Part shown: positions 43,353 to 53,513 of the stretch, piece after piece
Layout: every line of letters begins with the position of its first letter
Position numbering within the stretch: position 1 is the stretch's first letter
DNA from: Sphingopyxis sp. H073
GTDB taxonomy: Bacteria; Pseudomonadota; Alphaproteobacteria; Sphingomonadales; Sphingomonadaceae
Direction of reading: 5' to 3'
DNA: 64,000 nucleotides
Assembly (NCBI RefSeq): GCF_001468395.1
Contig: NZ_LNSG01000002.1
Coordinates: 186,001-250,000, forward strand
Translations under genes and position numbers: made by a program
Notes under the pieces: generated by a model
Told to the model about the DNA's origin: nothing
What the model saw: the letters and a program-made list of their open reading frames with translations, nothing else
Database searches by the model: none

Positions 43353-45617
43353 ATGGACAGCGGCAGCAAGGTGCAGTTTTCGGATCGTGAGGCCCTGCTC
43401 TACCACTCATATGGTCGGCCCGGTAAGATCGAGATCGTCGCCTCGAAACCGATGGCGACGCAGCGCGACCTTTCGCTCGCCTATTCGCCCGGCGTCGCGG
43501 TGCCCGTGCTCGCAATCGCCGAGGATCCGGGGAGCGCCTATGACTATACGGTCAAGGGGAACCTCGTCGCCGTCATCTCGAACGGCACCGCGATCCTCGG
43601 CCTCGGCAATCTGGGCGCGCTAGCCTCGAAGCCGGTGATGGAGGGCAAGGCCGTCCTGTTCAAGCGCTTCGCCGACGTCGATTCGATCGACCTCGAAGTC
43701 GCCACCGAAGATCCGCAGCGCTTCATCGAGGCGGTCGAACTGCTCGAGCCGAGCTTCGGCGGCATCAACCTCGAGGATATCGCGGCGCCGAACTGCTTCA
43801 TCATCGAAGCGGCGCTGAAAGAGAAGATGAACATTCCGGTGTTCCATGACGACCAGCATGGCACCGCGATCATCACCGCCGCCGGCCTGATCAACGCCTG
43901 CCACCTGACCGGGCGCGACCTGTCGACGGTCAAGGTCGTCGTCAACGGCGCCGGCGCGGCGGCGATCGCCTGCACGGCGCTGATCAAGGCGCTGGGCGTG
44001 CGGCACGAAAATGTGATCATGTGCGACCGCAAGGGCACCATCTATCAGGGCCGCACCGAGGGCATGGACCAGTGGAAGTCGGCGCACGCGGTGCCCACCG
44101 AAGCGCGCAACCTGACCGAGGCGCTGAAGGGCGCCGACGTCTTCCTCGGCCTGTCGGCCGCCGGCGCGCTGAAGCCCGAGATGGTCAAGGACATGGCGCC
44201 CGCGCCGATCATCTTCGCGATGGCGAATCCCGACCCCGAAATCTCTCCGCCCGATGCGCGCGCGGCGCGCCCCGACGCGATCATCGCGACGGGCCGTTCG
44301 GATTTCCCGAACCAGGTCAACAACGTCCTCTGCTTCCCCTTCATCTTCCGCGGCGCGCTCGACGTGCGGGCAACCGCGATCAACGAGGAGATGAAGATCG
44401 CCGCCGCCTATGCCATCGCCGACCTTGCGCGCCAGCAGGTGCCGGAAGAAGTGGCCGCAGCCTATGGCGGGCGCGCGTCGAGCTTCGGCCCCGAATATAT
44501 CATCCCCTCGCCCTTCGACCCGCGCCTGATGGAAATCGTCCCTGCCGCGGTCGCCAAGGCGGCGATGGACACCGGCGTCGCGCAGCGGCCGATCGCCGAT
44601 ATGGAGGAATATCGCACCCAGCTGCGCGCGCGGCTCAACCCGACGACATCGGTGCTGACGCTCGCCTATGAGGCGGCGCGCGCCAATCCGAAGCGCATCG
44701 TTTTTGCCGAGGGCGAAGAGGAAGTGGTGCTGCGCGCGGCGATCCAGTTCCGCGACGGCGGCTATGGCATTCCGGTGCTCGTCGGACGCGAAGGGCTACA
44801 CGACAAGCTGCGCGCGATGGGCGTGCCCGACGCCGAGAGTTTCGAGGTCCACAACAGCGTCAATTCGCCGCACGTCCCGCAGATGGTCGACATGCTCTAC
44901 GAACGGCTGCAGCGGCGCGGATACCTCCGCCGCGACGTGGAGCGCATGGTCAACCGCGACCGCAACATCTTCGGCTCGCTTCTGCTCCAGCTCGGCCTCG
45001 CCGATGCGATGATCACCGGCACGACGCGCACCTATTCGCAGTCGATGCGCGAGGTGCGGCGCGTGATCGACCACGCCGAAGGCAAGACGCCGTTCGGCAT
45101 CCACGTCCTCGTCGACCAGCATCACACCATCTTCATGGCCGACACGACGGTCAACGAGCGCCCGAGCGCCGAGATGCTTGCCGACATCGCCGAGCGTACC
45201 GCGCACGTCGCGCGGCGGATGGGGCATGAACCGCGCGTCGCCTTTCTCTCCTATTCGACCTTCGGCAACCCGCCGGGCTCGTGGCTCGACAATATCCGCG
45301 AGGCCGTCTGCATCCTCGACGAACGCAATCCCGGCTTCGAATATGAAGGCGAAATGGCGCCCGACGTCGCGCTCAACCTGCGCGCGATGAAGAACTATCC
45401 CTTCTGCCGTCTGTCAGGCCCGGCGAACGTCCTCGTCATGCCGGGGCTGCAGTCGGCGAACCTGTCGGCGAAGCTGCTGCGCGAACTTGGCGGCGGTGCA
45501 GTGATCGGCCCGATGCTGATCGGGATGGAAAAGCCGGTGCAGGTCGCGACGATGTCGTCGACCGCGTCGGACCTCGTCACCCTCGCCGTTCTGGCGGCGG
45601 GCGGTATCGCGCAGTAA
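43353..45617 (+). CDS. maeB: NADP-dependent malic enzyme with C-terminal phosphotransacetylase-like domain
   Basis: A 754-residue enzyme that decarboxylates malate to pyruvate with NADP. The malic domain begins near SLAYSPGVAVPVLAIAEDPG and contains VFHDDQHGTAIITAAGLINA. The nucleotide-binding part has VVNGAGAAAIACTALIKALG and MANPDPEISPPDAR. From about residue 430 a phosphotransacetylase-like domain follows, with IVFAEGEEEVVLRAAIQFRD, NRDRNIFGSLLLQLGLADAM and VLVMPGLQSANLSAKLLREL. The fusion is usual in proteobacterial MaeB, where the second domain is thought to be regulatory and binds acetyl-CoA. A monocistronic gene. Confidence 0.96.
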   Translation: MDSGSKVQFSDREALLYHSYGRPGKIEIVASKPMATQRDLSLAYSPGVAVPVLAIAEDPGSAYDYTVKGNLVAVISNGTAILGLGNLGALASKPVMEGKAVLFKRFADVDSIDLEVATEDPQRFIEAVELLEPSFGGINLEDIAAPNCFIIEAALKEKMNIPVFHDDQHGTAIITAAGLINACHLTGRDLSTVKVVVNGAGAAAIACTALIKALGVRHENVIMCDRKGTIYQGRTEGMDQWKSAHAVPTEARNLTEALKGADVFLGLSAAGALKPEMVKDMAPAPIIFAMANPDPEISPPDARAARPDAIIATGRSDFPNQVNNVLCFPFIFRGALDVRATAINEEMKIAAAYAIADLARQQVPEEVAAAYGGRASSFGPEYIIPSPFDPRLMEIVPAAVAKAAMDTGVAQRPIADMEEYRTQLRARLNPTTSVLTLAYEAARANPKRIVFAEGEEEVVLRAAIQFRDGGYGIPVLVGREGLHDKLRAMGVPDAESFEVHNSVNSPHVPQMVDMLYERLQRRGYLRRDVERMVNRDRNIFGSLLLQLGLADAMITGTTRTYSQSMREVRRVIDHAEGKTPFGIHVLVDQHHTIFMADTTVNERPSAEMLADIAERTAHVARRMGHEPRVAFLSYSTFGNPPGSWLDNIREAVCILDERNPGFEYEGEMAPDVALNLRAMKNYPFCRLSGPANVLVMPGLQSANLSAKLLRELGGGAVIGPMLIGMEKPVQVATMSSTASDLVTLAVLAAGGIAQ

Positions 45618-45652
45618 AAGAAAGGCGGCGGTCGTCGGGGAGACGCCGCCGC
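45617..45652 (-). terminator. terminator between convergent maeB and bamE
   Basis: GGCGGCG (45624-45630) and CGCCGCC (45644-45650) form a 7-bp stem. Read on the minus strand it is followed by TTTCTTTT, so it mainly serves bamE; on the + strand it has no T-run but may still slow maeB transcripts. Confidence 0.6.
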
Positions 45653-45683
45653 TGTTGCAATCCGCCCGGCAAAGGCCGCCGGC

Positions 45684-46175
45684 TTACTGCCCCGGCGCGC
45701 CACCGCCGGCCGTTCCCGGCGCGCCGACCGCCCCGATATTGCCAAAGATGTCCTCGAAGAAGCTGCGCTCGCGGCCGAGCGTCGGCGTCTTGTCGCCATC
45801 GGGGTTGATCTTGCTCACCAACTCGAGCCCGGTCTTGTCGACCGCGACGACATTGCCCGCGGGATCGAAGCGCACGCGCAACACCTGCTGCGCGACGGGG
45901 CGCGGCCTGGCGAACGCCAGCTGGCGCGTCTCGCGCGAGACATAATAATATTCATTGTCGCTGAACTGACCGACGAAGGTCGGACGGCCGAGGGTCTTTT
46001 CGACCGATTCGCGGTTGTCGACGCCGGGGGCGATCGCATCGGTCAGCACCGGATCGACGAAATAGCCCTGCCGGCCCTTGACCTGCGCGCAGCCGCTGGC
46101 GGTCAGCGCGAGCGCCACGCCCGCAACGATCAGGCGTGCGGGACGGGCGAAAGACTTGGGGTCGGCAATCGGCAT
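45684..46175 (-). CDS. bamE: outer membrane protein assembly factor BamE
   Basis: A 163-residue lipoprotein of the BAM complex. The signal segment LIVAGVALALTASGCAQVKG ends in a lipobox (ASGC), so the mature protein is acylated at Cys and held at the outer membrane. The SmpA/OmlA domain includes IAPGVDNRESVEKTLGRPTF and DNEYYYVSRETRQLAFARP. A Gly/Pro-rich tail extends beyond the E. coli form. The ATG at 46175 has AAGGAGA upstream. It is divergent from the bc1 chaperone gene. Confidence 0.92.
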   Translation of the reverse strand: MPIADPKSFARPARLIVAGVALALTASGCAQVKGRQGYFVDPVLTDAIAPGVDNRESVEKTLGRPTFVGQFSDNEYYYVSRETRQLAFARPRPVAQQVLRVRFDPAGNVVAVDKTGLELVSKINPDGDKTPTLGRERSFFEDIFGNIGAVGAPGTAGGGAPGQ

Positions 46176-46345
46176 CAACTCGTCTCCTTGCGCCGCTTTT
46201 CCCCGCATCGGGCGCCGGCGCTGGCAATCGCGCCTCTTAACCGCAAGCGGACGGCGCGCACAAGCGGCTTATGCCGCCCGAATGCTTGCGCCAAGCTGAC
46301 TCAGAAGTCTTTTCGGATGGGCCGAATGCGCCTAAGCGTTGCGGC

Positions 46346-46870
46346 ATGTTTTCTTCGCTCCGCAAGCTCTTCAAGTCCGAACCCGATCCCCGTGAAGCAC
46401 GGCGCCCGCTGTGGAACGCCATCGTCGCGACCGCGCGGCAACCGCACTGGTATAGCGAGGGCGGCGTCCCCGACACGCTCGACGGGCGCTTCGACATGAT
46501 CAGCCTGATCCTCGCGCTTGTCCTGCACCGGATCGACGAGGATCCGGACCAGGCGCGCGCGGGCGTCGAACTGACCGAATTGTTCGTCGACGACATGGAC
46601 GGCCAGATGCGCCAGATCGGGTTCGGCGACATGGTCGTCGGCAAGCAGATCGGGCGGATGGTCGGCGCGCTCGGCGGCCGCCTCGGCGCCTATCAGGCCG
46701 CCGACGGATCGGATGAACTCAGGGCGGCGCTGGTGCGCAACCTGTGGCGTGGCAAGGAGCCGCCCGCCGCCGGGCTGGCGCATGTGATGGCGCGGGTGGC
46801 GGCGCAGCGCGCGGCGCTGGCGGCGACCCCGGTCGATGCGCTCGTCGTCGCCGACCGGCTGCCCGGATGA
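46346..46870 (+). CDS. ubiquinol-cytochrome c chaperone family protein (CBP3-like)
   Basis: A 174-residue homologue of mitochondrial CBP3/UQCC1, which helps cytochrome b assembly into complex III. The family pattern ATARQPHWYSEGGVPDTLDG then RFDMISLILALVLHRID is clear, as is FVDDMDGQMRQIGFGDMVVG. It is soluble, with no membrane helix. The ATG at 46346 begins MFSSLRKLFK. The stop overlaps the DUF177 start (ATGA). The bacterial function is inferred from eukaryotic homologues. Confidence 0.9.
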   Translation: MFSSLRKLFKSEPDPREARRPLWNAIVATARQPHWYSEGGVPDTLDGRFDMISLILALVLHRIDEDPDQARAGVELTELFVDDMDGQMRQIGFGDMVVGKQIGRMVGALGGRLGAYQAADGSDELRAALVRNLWRGKEPPAAGLAHVMARVAAQRAALAATPVDALVVADRLPG

Positions 46871-47394
46871 GCGCGCCCGAATTTTCGCACGTCGTCACGC
46901 TTGCCGAGGCGGCGCAAGGTCGCACGATGCGCCTCGAAGCCGACGAAGCCGTCCGCGCGGCGATCGCGACGCGGCTCGACCTCGTCGCGCTCGACCGGTT
47001 CGTCGTCACCGCCGAGGTGCGCGCGGTCGCGGGCGGGATGGCCGCGAAGGGTGAGATCGAGGCGGCAGTCGTACAGGGCTGCGCCGCGACCGCCCTGCCG
47101 GTGCCCGCGAAGCTCACCGAACCTTTCGATCTTCGCTTCCTGACGGGCGCCGAGCCCGTCGTCGATCCCGACGAGGAGATCGAGATCAGCGACGGCGACT
47201 GCGATATCCTGCCGCTCGAGGACGACCGCGTCGATATCGGCGAGGCGGCGGTGCAGACATTGTCGCTGGCACTCGATCCCTTTCCGCGCCACCCCGACGC
47301 CGACCGCATCCTTGCCGAGAAGGGCGTGCTCCGCGAGGAGCAGGCGGGGCCTTTCGCGGCGCTCGCAAAGCTGCGCGGCAAACCCGGCGCCTAA
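46867..47394 (+). CDS. DUF177 (YceD) family protein
   Basis: A 175-residue YceD/DUF177 protein. Members are linked to 23S rRNA accumulation, often next to rpmF; here the neighbour is a bc1 chaperone, and rpmF does not follow. Conserved features are the acidic stretch VVDPDEEIEISDGDCDILPL, DRVDIGEAAVQTLSLALDPF, and PRHPDADRIL near the end. The usual CxxC-type region is not obvious. The stop is convergent with and overlaps the SRPBCC gene end by four bases. Confidence 0.87.
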   Translation: MSAPEFSHVVTLAEAAQGRTMRLEADEAVRAAIATRLDLVALDRFVVTAEVRAVAGGMAAKGEIEAAVVQGCAATALPVPAKLTEPFDLRFLTGAEPVVDPDEEIEISDGDCDILPLEDDRVDIGEAAVQTLSLALDPFPRHPDADRILAEKGVLREEQAGPFAALAKLRGKPGA

Positions 47395-48065
47395 TCGCTC
47401 TCGGGCGTCTCTTTCGGTTCGTCCTTGACGAGGTCCGCGACCGCGGCGTCGAGACCCTGCTCGTCCTTCGGAGGCGCTTCCTTGGCCGCGCCATCGGTCT
47501 CACCTCGCGCGACGGGCAACGATCCGCCGAGCGCCTTCGCCAGCCCGACGAGCTGCTCGCCGAGCACACGGTCGACTCCCGGCGCAACGTCGGCGACCTT
47601 GAAGCGCATATAGCCGCCCACCGTATAATCGAACCGGATCGCGCTGCCGGTCGACGTCGGCTTGATCTGGATCGTCAACGTGCCGACGACGGCCTCACCC
47701 TGCAGCGGGCCGAAGGCGCCCGACAGGCGCATCAGTTCGTCGGGTTTTGCGAACAGGATGCGCGCGTGCTGGACGCTGCCCGGCGCACCGCCCGGCTTGG
47801 CGGGAGGCAGCTTTTCGCAGAAGCAACCGCCGGCCTGCGAATCGAGCCAGAAATTCGCGGCATCGCCCGACCAGCTATGGTCCTTCGACCACCATTTGTC
47901 GGGGGTGCGAAGCATCTTCCAGACGTCTTCGGGCGAGGCGGCGACCTGCGCGCTGTGCGCGACGGTGAAGCCGATGTCGCTCTGGTCGATCACCTTCGCC
48001 TGCGCGGGCATAGCCAGCGCAGCGGCCGAGAGTATCCCAGCGGCGAGACAGGATTTAGATTTCAT
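47391..48065 (-). CDS. secreted SRPBCC family protein
   Basis: A 224-residue protein with a Sec signal peptide (MKSKSCLAAGILSAAALAMP, cleavage after AQA) and a START/SRPBCC domain (SAQVAASPEDVWKMLRTPDK, WWSKDHSWSGDAANFWLDSQ). The domain binds hydrophobic ligands; the ligand here is unknown. The C-terminal 40 residues are charged and low in complexity (Lys/Glu/Ala/Pro). The ATG at 48065 has a GGAGGAGGGG ribosome-binding site. Location is probably periplasmic. Confidence 0.87.
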   Translation of the reverse strand: MKSKSCLAAGILSAAALAMPAQAKVIDQSDIGFTVAHSAQVAASPEDVWKMLRTPDKWWSKDHSWSGDAANFWLDSQAGGCFCEKLPPAKPGGAPGSVQHARILFAKPDELMRLSGAFGPLQGEAVVGTLTIQIKPTSTGSAIRFDYTVGGYMRFKVADVAPGVDRVLGEQLVGLAKALGGSLPVARGETDGAAKEAPPKDEQGLDAAVADLVKDEPKETPESD

Positions 48066-48088
48066 ACAATCCCCTCCTCCCTGAGCTC

Positions 48089-48171
48089 CGTCATTGCGAG
48101 CGAAGCGAAGCAATCCAGGGCGGCCTTACACCGCTCTGGATTGCCACGGGCCTGCGGCCCTCGCAATGGCG
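48089..48171. repeat. intergenic palindromic repeat, family A copy 2
   Basis: An 83-bp palindrome beginning CGTCATTGCGAGCGAAGCGA, the same family as 7371-7456 but inverted relative to it. It lies between adk and the SRPBCC gene, at the downstream end of the ribosomal protein cluster. Confidence 0.8.
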
Positions 48172-48188
48172 TTTACAATCGGTTCGGC

Positions 48189-48842
48189 TTAGCTGCCGAG
48201 GATCGCCTCGATCGCGCCGTTGACATGGTCGATGTCGGCCATGCCGTCGACCTTGCTGACGATGCCGCGCGCTTCGTAGATCGGCAGGATCGGCGCGGTC
48301 TTGGCACGATATTCGGCCATGCGCGTGCGCACCGTTTCCTCATTGTCGTCGGGACGACGCTTGAACTCGTGGCTACCGCACACATCGCAGGTGCCTTTGA
48401 CCGTCGGAAGCTTGTAGCGGTCGTGATAACCCTCGCCGCACTTGGCGCACGAAAAGCGGCCGGTGATGCGGTCGACGAGCGCGTCCTCCTCGACCACCAG
48501 TTCGATCACATGGTCGAGCTTGCGGCCGCGATCCGACAGGATCTGGTCGAGCGCGTCGGCCTGTGCGGCGGTGCGCGGATAGCCGTCGAAGATCACCGAG
48601 GTGTCGCCGCCGAGCTCGTCGAGCCGTTCGCCGATCAGGCCCGAGACGATCTCGTCCGAGACGAGCTCGCCCGCGTCCATGACCGCTTTCGCCTGGAGGC
48701 CGATCGGGGTGCCCGCCTTGACCGCGGCGCGGAGCATGTCGCCGGTCGAGAGCTGAACCATGCCATGCTCGCTTTCGAGCCGCGATGCCTGCGTTCCCTT
48801 GCCCGCGCCCGGCGGTCCAAGCAAAATGATGTTCAGCGTCAT
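48189..48842 (-). CDS. adk: adenylate kinase
   Basis: A 217-residue long-form adenylate kinase that balances ATP, ADP and AMP. The P-loop is LGPPGAGKGTQASRL and the AMP site includes GYPRTAAQADALD. The LID domain carries four Cys (CAKCGEGYHD and CDVCGSHEF), so it should bind a structural zinc ion, as in Gram-positive enzymes. It is the last gene of the translation cluster, 48 bases after secY. Confidence 0.97.
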   Translation of the reverse strand: MTLNIILLGPPGAGKGTQASRLESEHGMVQLSTGDMLRAAVKAGTPIGLQAKAVMDAGELVSDEIVSGLIGERLDELGGDTSVIFDGYPRTAAQADALDQILSDRGRKLDHVIELVVEEDALVDRITGRFSCAKCGEGYHDRYKLPTVKGTCDVCGSHEFKRRPDDNEETVRTRMAEYRAKTAPILPIYEARGIVSKVDGMADIDHVNGAIEAILGS

Positions 48843-48890
48843 GGAAGCCCCTGTTACCTCTGCCCTGTCGGGATTCGCGTAGCGGCGGCG

Positions 48891-50264
<1,374 letters not shown>

Positions 50265-50397
50265 CGGTAGTTTCCTCGAGGATATTCCGGACCGCGCCCC
50301 CCGCGACCCGGCGCCTATGTGCGTTCGGAGGTCACGAAGCGCAAGGGGAAAGGCCTTACTTAAGCGGCAGGTTGATACCGAATGCCGCCTTCATTGT

Positions 50398-50479
50398 CCG
50401 TTCGCATCGAGCGAAGTCGAGATGCCCCTCGATCTTGCGCTGTCCCGATGGGTGTCTCGACTTCGCTCGACACGAACGG
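50398..50479. repeat. palindromic repeat in the rplO-secY spacer
   Basis: Arms CGAGCGAAGTCGAGA (left) and TCTCGACTTCGCTCG (right) plus outer CCGTTCG/CGAACGG give a palindrome of 82 bp. Sequences of this kind are widespread in proteobacterial intergenic regions. It lies inside what would otherwise be a continuous ribosomal operon. Confidence 0.8.
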
Positions 50480-50505
50480 GAAAAGAGAGGTCGTCAAATG
50501 ACGTA

Positions 50506-50529
50506 GGGCGGCCCTTTCGGAGCCGCCCT
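50506..50529 (-). terminator. hairpin after rplO
   Basis: AGGGCGGC and GCCGCCCT form an 8-bp stem with an 8-base loop, seven bases after the rplO stop. It lacks a T-run on the minus strand, so it could be an attenuator or an mRNA-stabilising end rather than a full terminator. Confidence 0.45.
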
Positions 50530-50535
50530 GGTATA

Positions 50536-51060
50536 TTACTCGGCCTTGGCCTTGGCGCGCCGCTGGGCCTTCTTGCCTTCGGGCGCCGCTTCCTTGACTT
50601 CGGGAAGTTCGACCTTGCCACCGGCCTTCTCGACAGCCTCGATCGCGCCCTTCGACGCGCCGGCGACCGCAAAGGTCAGCTTGGCGGTGAGTTCACCCTT
50701 GGCGAGGAGACGGACGCCGTCCTTGCCGCCGCGCGCAGCGCCAGCGGCCTTCAGCGCGGCGTGATCGATCACGGCCTTCGCATCGAGCTTCTTGGCATCG
50801 ACCAGCTTCTGCACCAGGCCAAGGTTCACGATCGCGAAATCCTTGCCGAAGATGTTATTGAAGCCGCGCTTCGGGATGCGCATGTGGAGCGGCATCTGGC
50901 CGCCCTCGAAACCGTTGATCGCGACGCCGCTGCGGGCCTTCTGGCCCTTCTGGCCGCGGCCGGCGGTCTTGCCCTTGCCCGAGCCGATGCCGCGTCCGAC
51001 GCGCATGCGGCCCTTGCGGGCGCCCTTGTTGTCGCTGAGTTCGTTAAGCTTGATCGTCAT
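50536..51060 (-). CDS. rplO: 50S ribosomal protein L15
   Basis: A 174-residue ribosomal protein. The Gly/Arg-rich N-terminus ([20 protein letters not shown]) and [20 protein letters not shown] are typical. The C-terminal 25 residues are Lys/Ala/Glu-rich and longer than in E. coli (144 residues). In the spc operon, with the DUF1737 gene inserted between it and rpmD. Confidence 0.97.
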   Translation of the reverse strand: MTIKLNELSDNKGARKGRMRVGRGIGSGKGKTAGRGQKGQKARSGVAINGFEGGQMPLHMRIPKRGFNNIFGKDFAIVNLGLVQKLVDAKKLDAKAVIDHAALKAAGAARGGKDGVRLLAKGELTAKLTFAVAGASKGAIEAVEKAGGKVELPEVKEAAPEGKKAQRRAKAKAE

Positions 51061-51107
51061 GTCTGTGCACTCGCTTTCGCTGTGGTCGCGCTGGGGACCG
51101 AAAGATT

Positions 51108-51314
51108 TCAGTCCGGTTCGATTTCATTCGACGGCTGAAAACCGGGATAGGGCCCGGCTTTCTCCATCACGATGGCCTGGGCGACATAGCCGCGGCCATC
51201 GACTTCGGTAATCGAGGGGCTGCCGTGAAGCTGCCATCCCCGGTTGAGCAGTCCCTCGACCCGCGCGCAAAAGGCGCTGTCGTCGGGACCGGTCAACAGG
51301 CGGTAGAGCTTCAC
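51108..51314 (-). CDS. DUF1737 domain protein inserted in the spc operon
   Basis: A 68-residue soluble protein: [20 protein letters not shown] and [20 protein letters not shown] followed by [10 protein letters not shown] match the small DUF1737 family, of unknown function. It begins six bases after rpmD and ends 47 bases before rplO, on the same strand, so it is expressed with the ribosomal proteins. It is not a known ribosomal protein. A role in translation or ribosome hibernation would be speculation. Confidence 0.85.
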   Translation of the reverse strand: MKLYRLLTGPDDSAFCARVEGLLNRGWQLHGSPSITEVDGRGYVAQAIVMEKAGPYPGFQPSNEIEPD

Positions 51315-51320
51315 TGGCGT

Positions 51321-51506
51321 TTAGCCCTCGACGATTTCCACCATGTGCGGAAGCTTGCGGATCATGCCGCGCACTTCCGGCGTGTCGACCAGTTCGACCT
51401 CACGGTGCATCTTGCCCAGGCCGAGGCCGGTCAGGATCTTGCGCTGGTCCTTGGGGCGACGGATCGGCGAGCCGATCTGGCGGATCTTGATCTTCTTGTC
51501 GGCCAT
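51321..51506 (-). CDS. rpmD: 50S ribosomal protein L30
   Basis: A 61-residue ribosomal protein with [20 protein letters not shown] and [20 protein letters not shown], the standard L30 pattern. It starts four bases after rpsE and is followed by the DUF1737 gene. Confidence 0.97.
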   Translation of the reverse strand: MADKKIKIRQIGSPIRRPKDQRKILTGLGLGKMHREVELVDTPEVRGMIRKLPHMVEIVEG

Positions 51507-51510
51507 CGTC

Positions 51511-52203
51511 TTACTCCGTCACCGCCGCGGCTTCCGCCTCGGCTGCGCGGTCGGACGAGCCGCCACGCTTGATCAGGTCCGAAACCTTCTTGCCGCGACG
51601 CTGTGCGACCGACTTCGGGCTCGTCTGTTCGCCGAGCGCCTCGAAGGTCGCGCGGATCATGTTGTAGGGGTTCGAGGTGCCGACCGACTTGGTCACCACG
51701 TCGGCGACGCCCAGCGATTCGAACACGGCGCGCATCGGACCGCCGGCGATGATGCCAGTACCCGCGGGCGCCGAGCGCAGCGTGACGTTGCCGGCACCGA
51801 AGTGGCCACGGCCGTCATGGTGCAGCGTGCGGCCGTCGCGCAGCGGAACGCGGATCATCGCCTTCTTCGCAGCAGCCGTCGCCTTCGAAATGGCTTCGGG
51901 CACTTCGCGCGCCTTGCCATGACCGAAACCGGCGCGGCCCTTGCCGTCACCAACGACGACGAGCGCGGCGAAACCGAAGCGCTTGCCGCCCTTCACGGTC
52001 TTCGAAACGCGGTTGATGTGGACGAGCTTTTCAATGAGCTCTTCGCCACCGTCTTCGTCGCGCGGACGGCGATCGTCGCGGCGGCCACGGCCACCGTCAC
52101 GGCCACCGCGGCCACCGTCGCGGCCGCCACGGCCACGGCGGGGAGCGCCGGTGTTTTCGGTCGCTTCGGGCGCCGCTTCGGCGTTCTGAATTTCGTCAGC
52201 CAT
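51511..52203 (-). CDS. rpsE: 30S ribosomal protein S5 with RGG-rich N-terminus
   Basis: A 230-residue S5. The conserved body starts near [20 protein letters not shown] and includes [20 protein letters not shown] and [19 protein letters not shown]. It is preceded by about 50 extra residues, of which roughly 21-52 are almost wholly Arg/Gly/Asp ([20 protein letters not shown]), and it has a C-terminal Ala/Glu-rich tail; E. coli S5 has 167 residues. The ATG at 52203 gives [14 protein letters not shown]. The extension is probably disordered and RNA-binding, by analogy with RGG proteins. rplR is one base upstream. Confidence 0.96.
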   Translation of the reverse strand: MADEIQNAEAAPEATENTGAPRRGRGGRDGGRGGRDGGRGRRDDRRPRDEDGGEELIEKLVHINRVSKTVKGGKRFGFAALVVVGDGKGRAGFGHGKAREVPEAISKATAAAKKAMIRVPLRDGRTLHHDGRGHFGAGNVTLRSAPAGTGIIAGGPMRAVFESLGVADVVTKSVGTSNPYNMIRATFEALGEQTSPKSVAQRRGKKVSDLIKRGGSSDRAAEAEAAAVTE

Positions 52204-52204
52204 A

Positions 52205-52561
52205 TTAGAACTCCAATCCGCCTTCGCGAGCCGCGTCGGCCAGCGCCTTGATGCGCCCGTGGAACAGGAAGCCGCCACGGTCGAACACGACCTGCGTCAC
52301 GCCCGCCTTCTTGGCGGCCTCGGCGAGGCGCTTGCCGACTTCGGCAGCGGCCGCAGCCGTGGCGCCCGAGGTCTTGCCGCGGACATCCTTGTCGAGCGTC
52401 GAAGCGGCGGCCAGCGTCGCACCGGCAGCGTCATCGATGAGCTGCGCATAGATGTGACGGCCCGAACGGTGCACCGAGAGACGCGGACGTCCACCGGCAC
52501 GCTGGCGGAGGGCGGTACGCACGCGCTGGCGGCGTTTTTCGAAAGTGGTAAGATGTGCCAT
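52205..52561 (-). CDS. rplR: 50S ribosomal protein L18
   Basis: A 118-residue 5S rRNA-binding protein: [40 protein letters not shown] and a C-terminal [20 protein letters not shown]. In the spc operon between rplF and rpsE with spacings of one to three bases. Confidence 0.97.
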   Translation of the reverse strand: MAHLTTFEKRRQRVRTALRQRAGGRPRLSVHRSGRHIYAQLIDDAAGATLAAASTLDKDVRGKTSGATAAAAAEVGKRLAEAAKKAGVTQVVFDRGGFLFHGRIKALADAAREGGLEF

Positions 52562-52564
52562 GGC

Positions 52565-53098
52565 TTACTTCTTCTTGCCTTCTTTGCGGAAGATGTACTC
52601 GCCGCGATACTTGATGCCCTTGCCCTTATAGGGCTCCGGCTTGCGCCAGCGACGGATTTCCGCCGCCACCTGACCGACCTTCTGCTTGTCGATACCGCTG
52701 ATCTCGATCGTCGTGTTGTCCGGCGTCTTGATCTCGATGCCCTCGGGCACCGCGAAATCGACATCGTGGCTGTAGCCGAGCTGCAGCTTCAAGGTCTTGC
52801 CCTGCGAGTTGGCGCGATAGCCGACACCGGTGATTTCGAGCACCTTGGTGAAGCCCTCGGTCACGCCTGTGATCAGGTTCTGCACCAGCGTGCGCTGCAT
52901 GCCCCAGAAGGCGCGCGCTTCACGCGTGTCGTTCGCGGGCTGCACCGAGATGCTGCCTTCACCGACTTCATACTTGATGTTGTCGGAGAGCGTCATCGCG
53001 AGGGTCCCCTTCGGGCCCTTCACCGAGAGCTGGCCGCCGTCGATCGCAGCGGTCACACCGCTGGGGATCGCCACTGCCTTTTTACCAATGCGCGACAT
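52565..53098 (-). CDS. rplF: 50S ribosomal protein L6
   Basis: A 177-residue two-repeat ribosomal protein, [20 protein letters not shown] at the start and [20 protein letters not shown] at the end, which is the standard L6 ending. Its ATG shares one base with the rpsH stop. Confidence 0.98.
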   Translation of the reverse strand: MSRIGKKAVAIPSGVTAAIDGGQLSVKGPKGTLAMTLSDNIKYEVGEGSISVQPANDTREARAFWGMQRTLVQNLITGVTEGFTKVLEITGVGYRANSQGKTLKLQLGYSHDVDFAVPEGIEIKTPDNTTIEISGIDKQKVGQVAAEIRRWRKPEPYKGKGIKYRGEYIFRKEGKKK

Positions 53099-53502
53099 CA
53101 GAACACCTCCGCCAGCACTTCGCCGCCGACATTATGCTCGCGGGCCTCGGCGTCCGAAAGAACGCCGCGCGGGGTCGACACGATGGTGATGCCCAGGCCG
53201 TTGCGCACGATCGGCAGCTCTTTCGAGCCCGAATAGACGCGGCGGCCCGGCTTCGAGACGCGGGCCACGTGGCGGATCGCCGGCTGGCCTTCGAAATATT
53301 TGAGCTCGATGCGAATGCCCTTGTGCTGGCCCTTCGCGCCCAGCGATTCTTCGCTGTAGCCGCGGATATAGCCTTCGCGCTGGAGCACATCGAGAACGCG
53401 GACGCGCAGGGTCGAGGCGGGAGTCAGGACGCTGTCCTTCTTCGCCTGCTGGCCGTTGCGGATGCGGGTGAGCATATCACCCAGGGGATCGGTCATTGCC
53501 AT
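53098..53502 (-). CDS. rpsH: 30S ribosomal protein S8
   Basis: A 134-residue ribosomal protein with [20 protein letters not shown] and the C-terminal [21 protein letters not shown]8 is also the translational repressor of the spc operon in E. coli. ATGs at 53502 and 53496 are both possible; the first has AGGGA at a suitable distance. Confidence 0.97.
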   Translation of the reverse strand: MAMTDPLGDMLTRIRNGQQAKKDSVLTPASTLRVRVLDVLQREGYIRGYSEESLGAKGQHKGIRIELKYFEGQPAIRHVARVSKPGRRVYSGSKELPIVRNGLGITIVSTPRGVLSDAEAREHNVGGEVLAEVF

Positions 53503-53513
53503 CTTCTAGTCCC

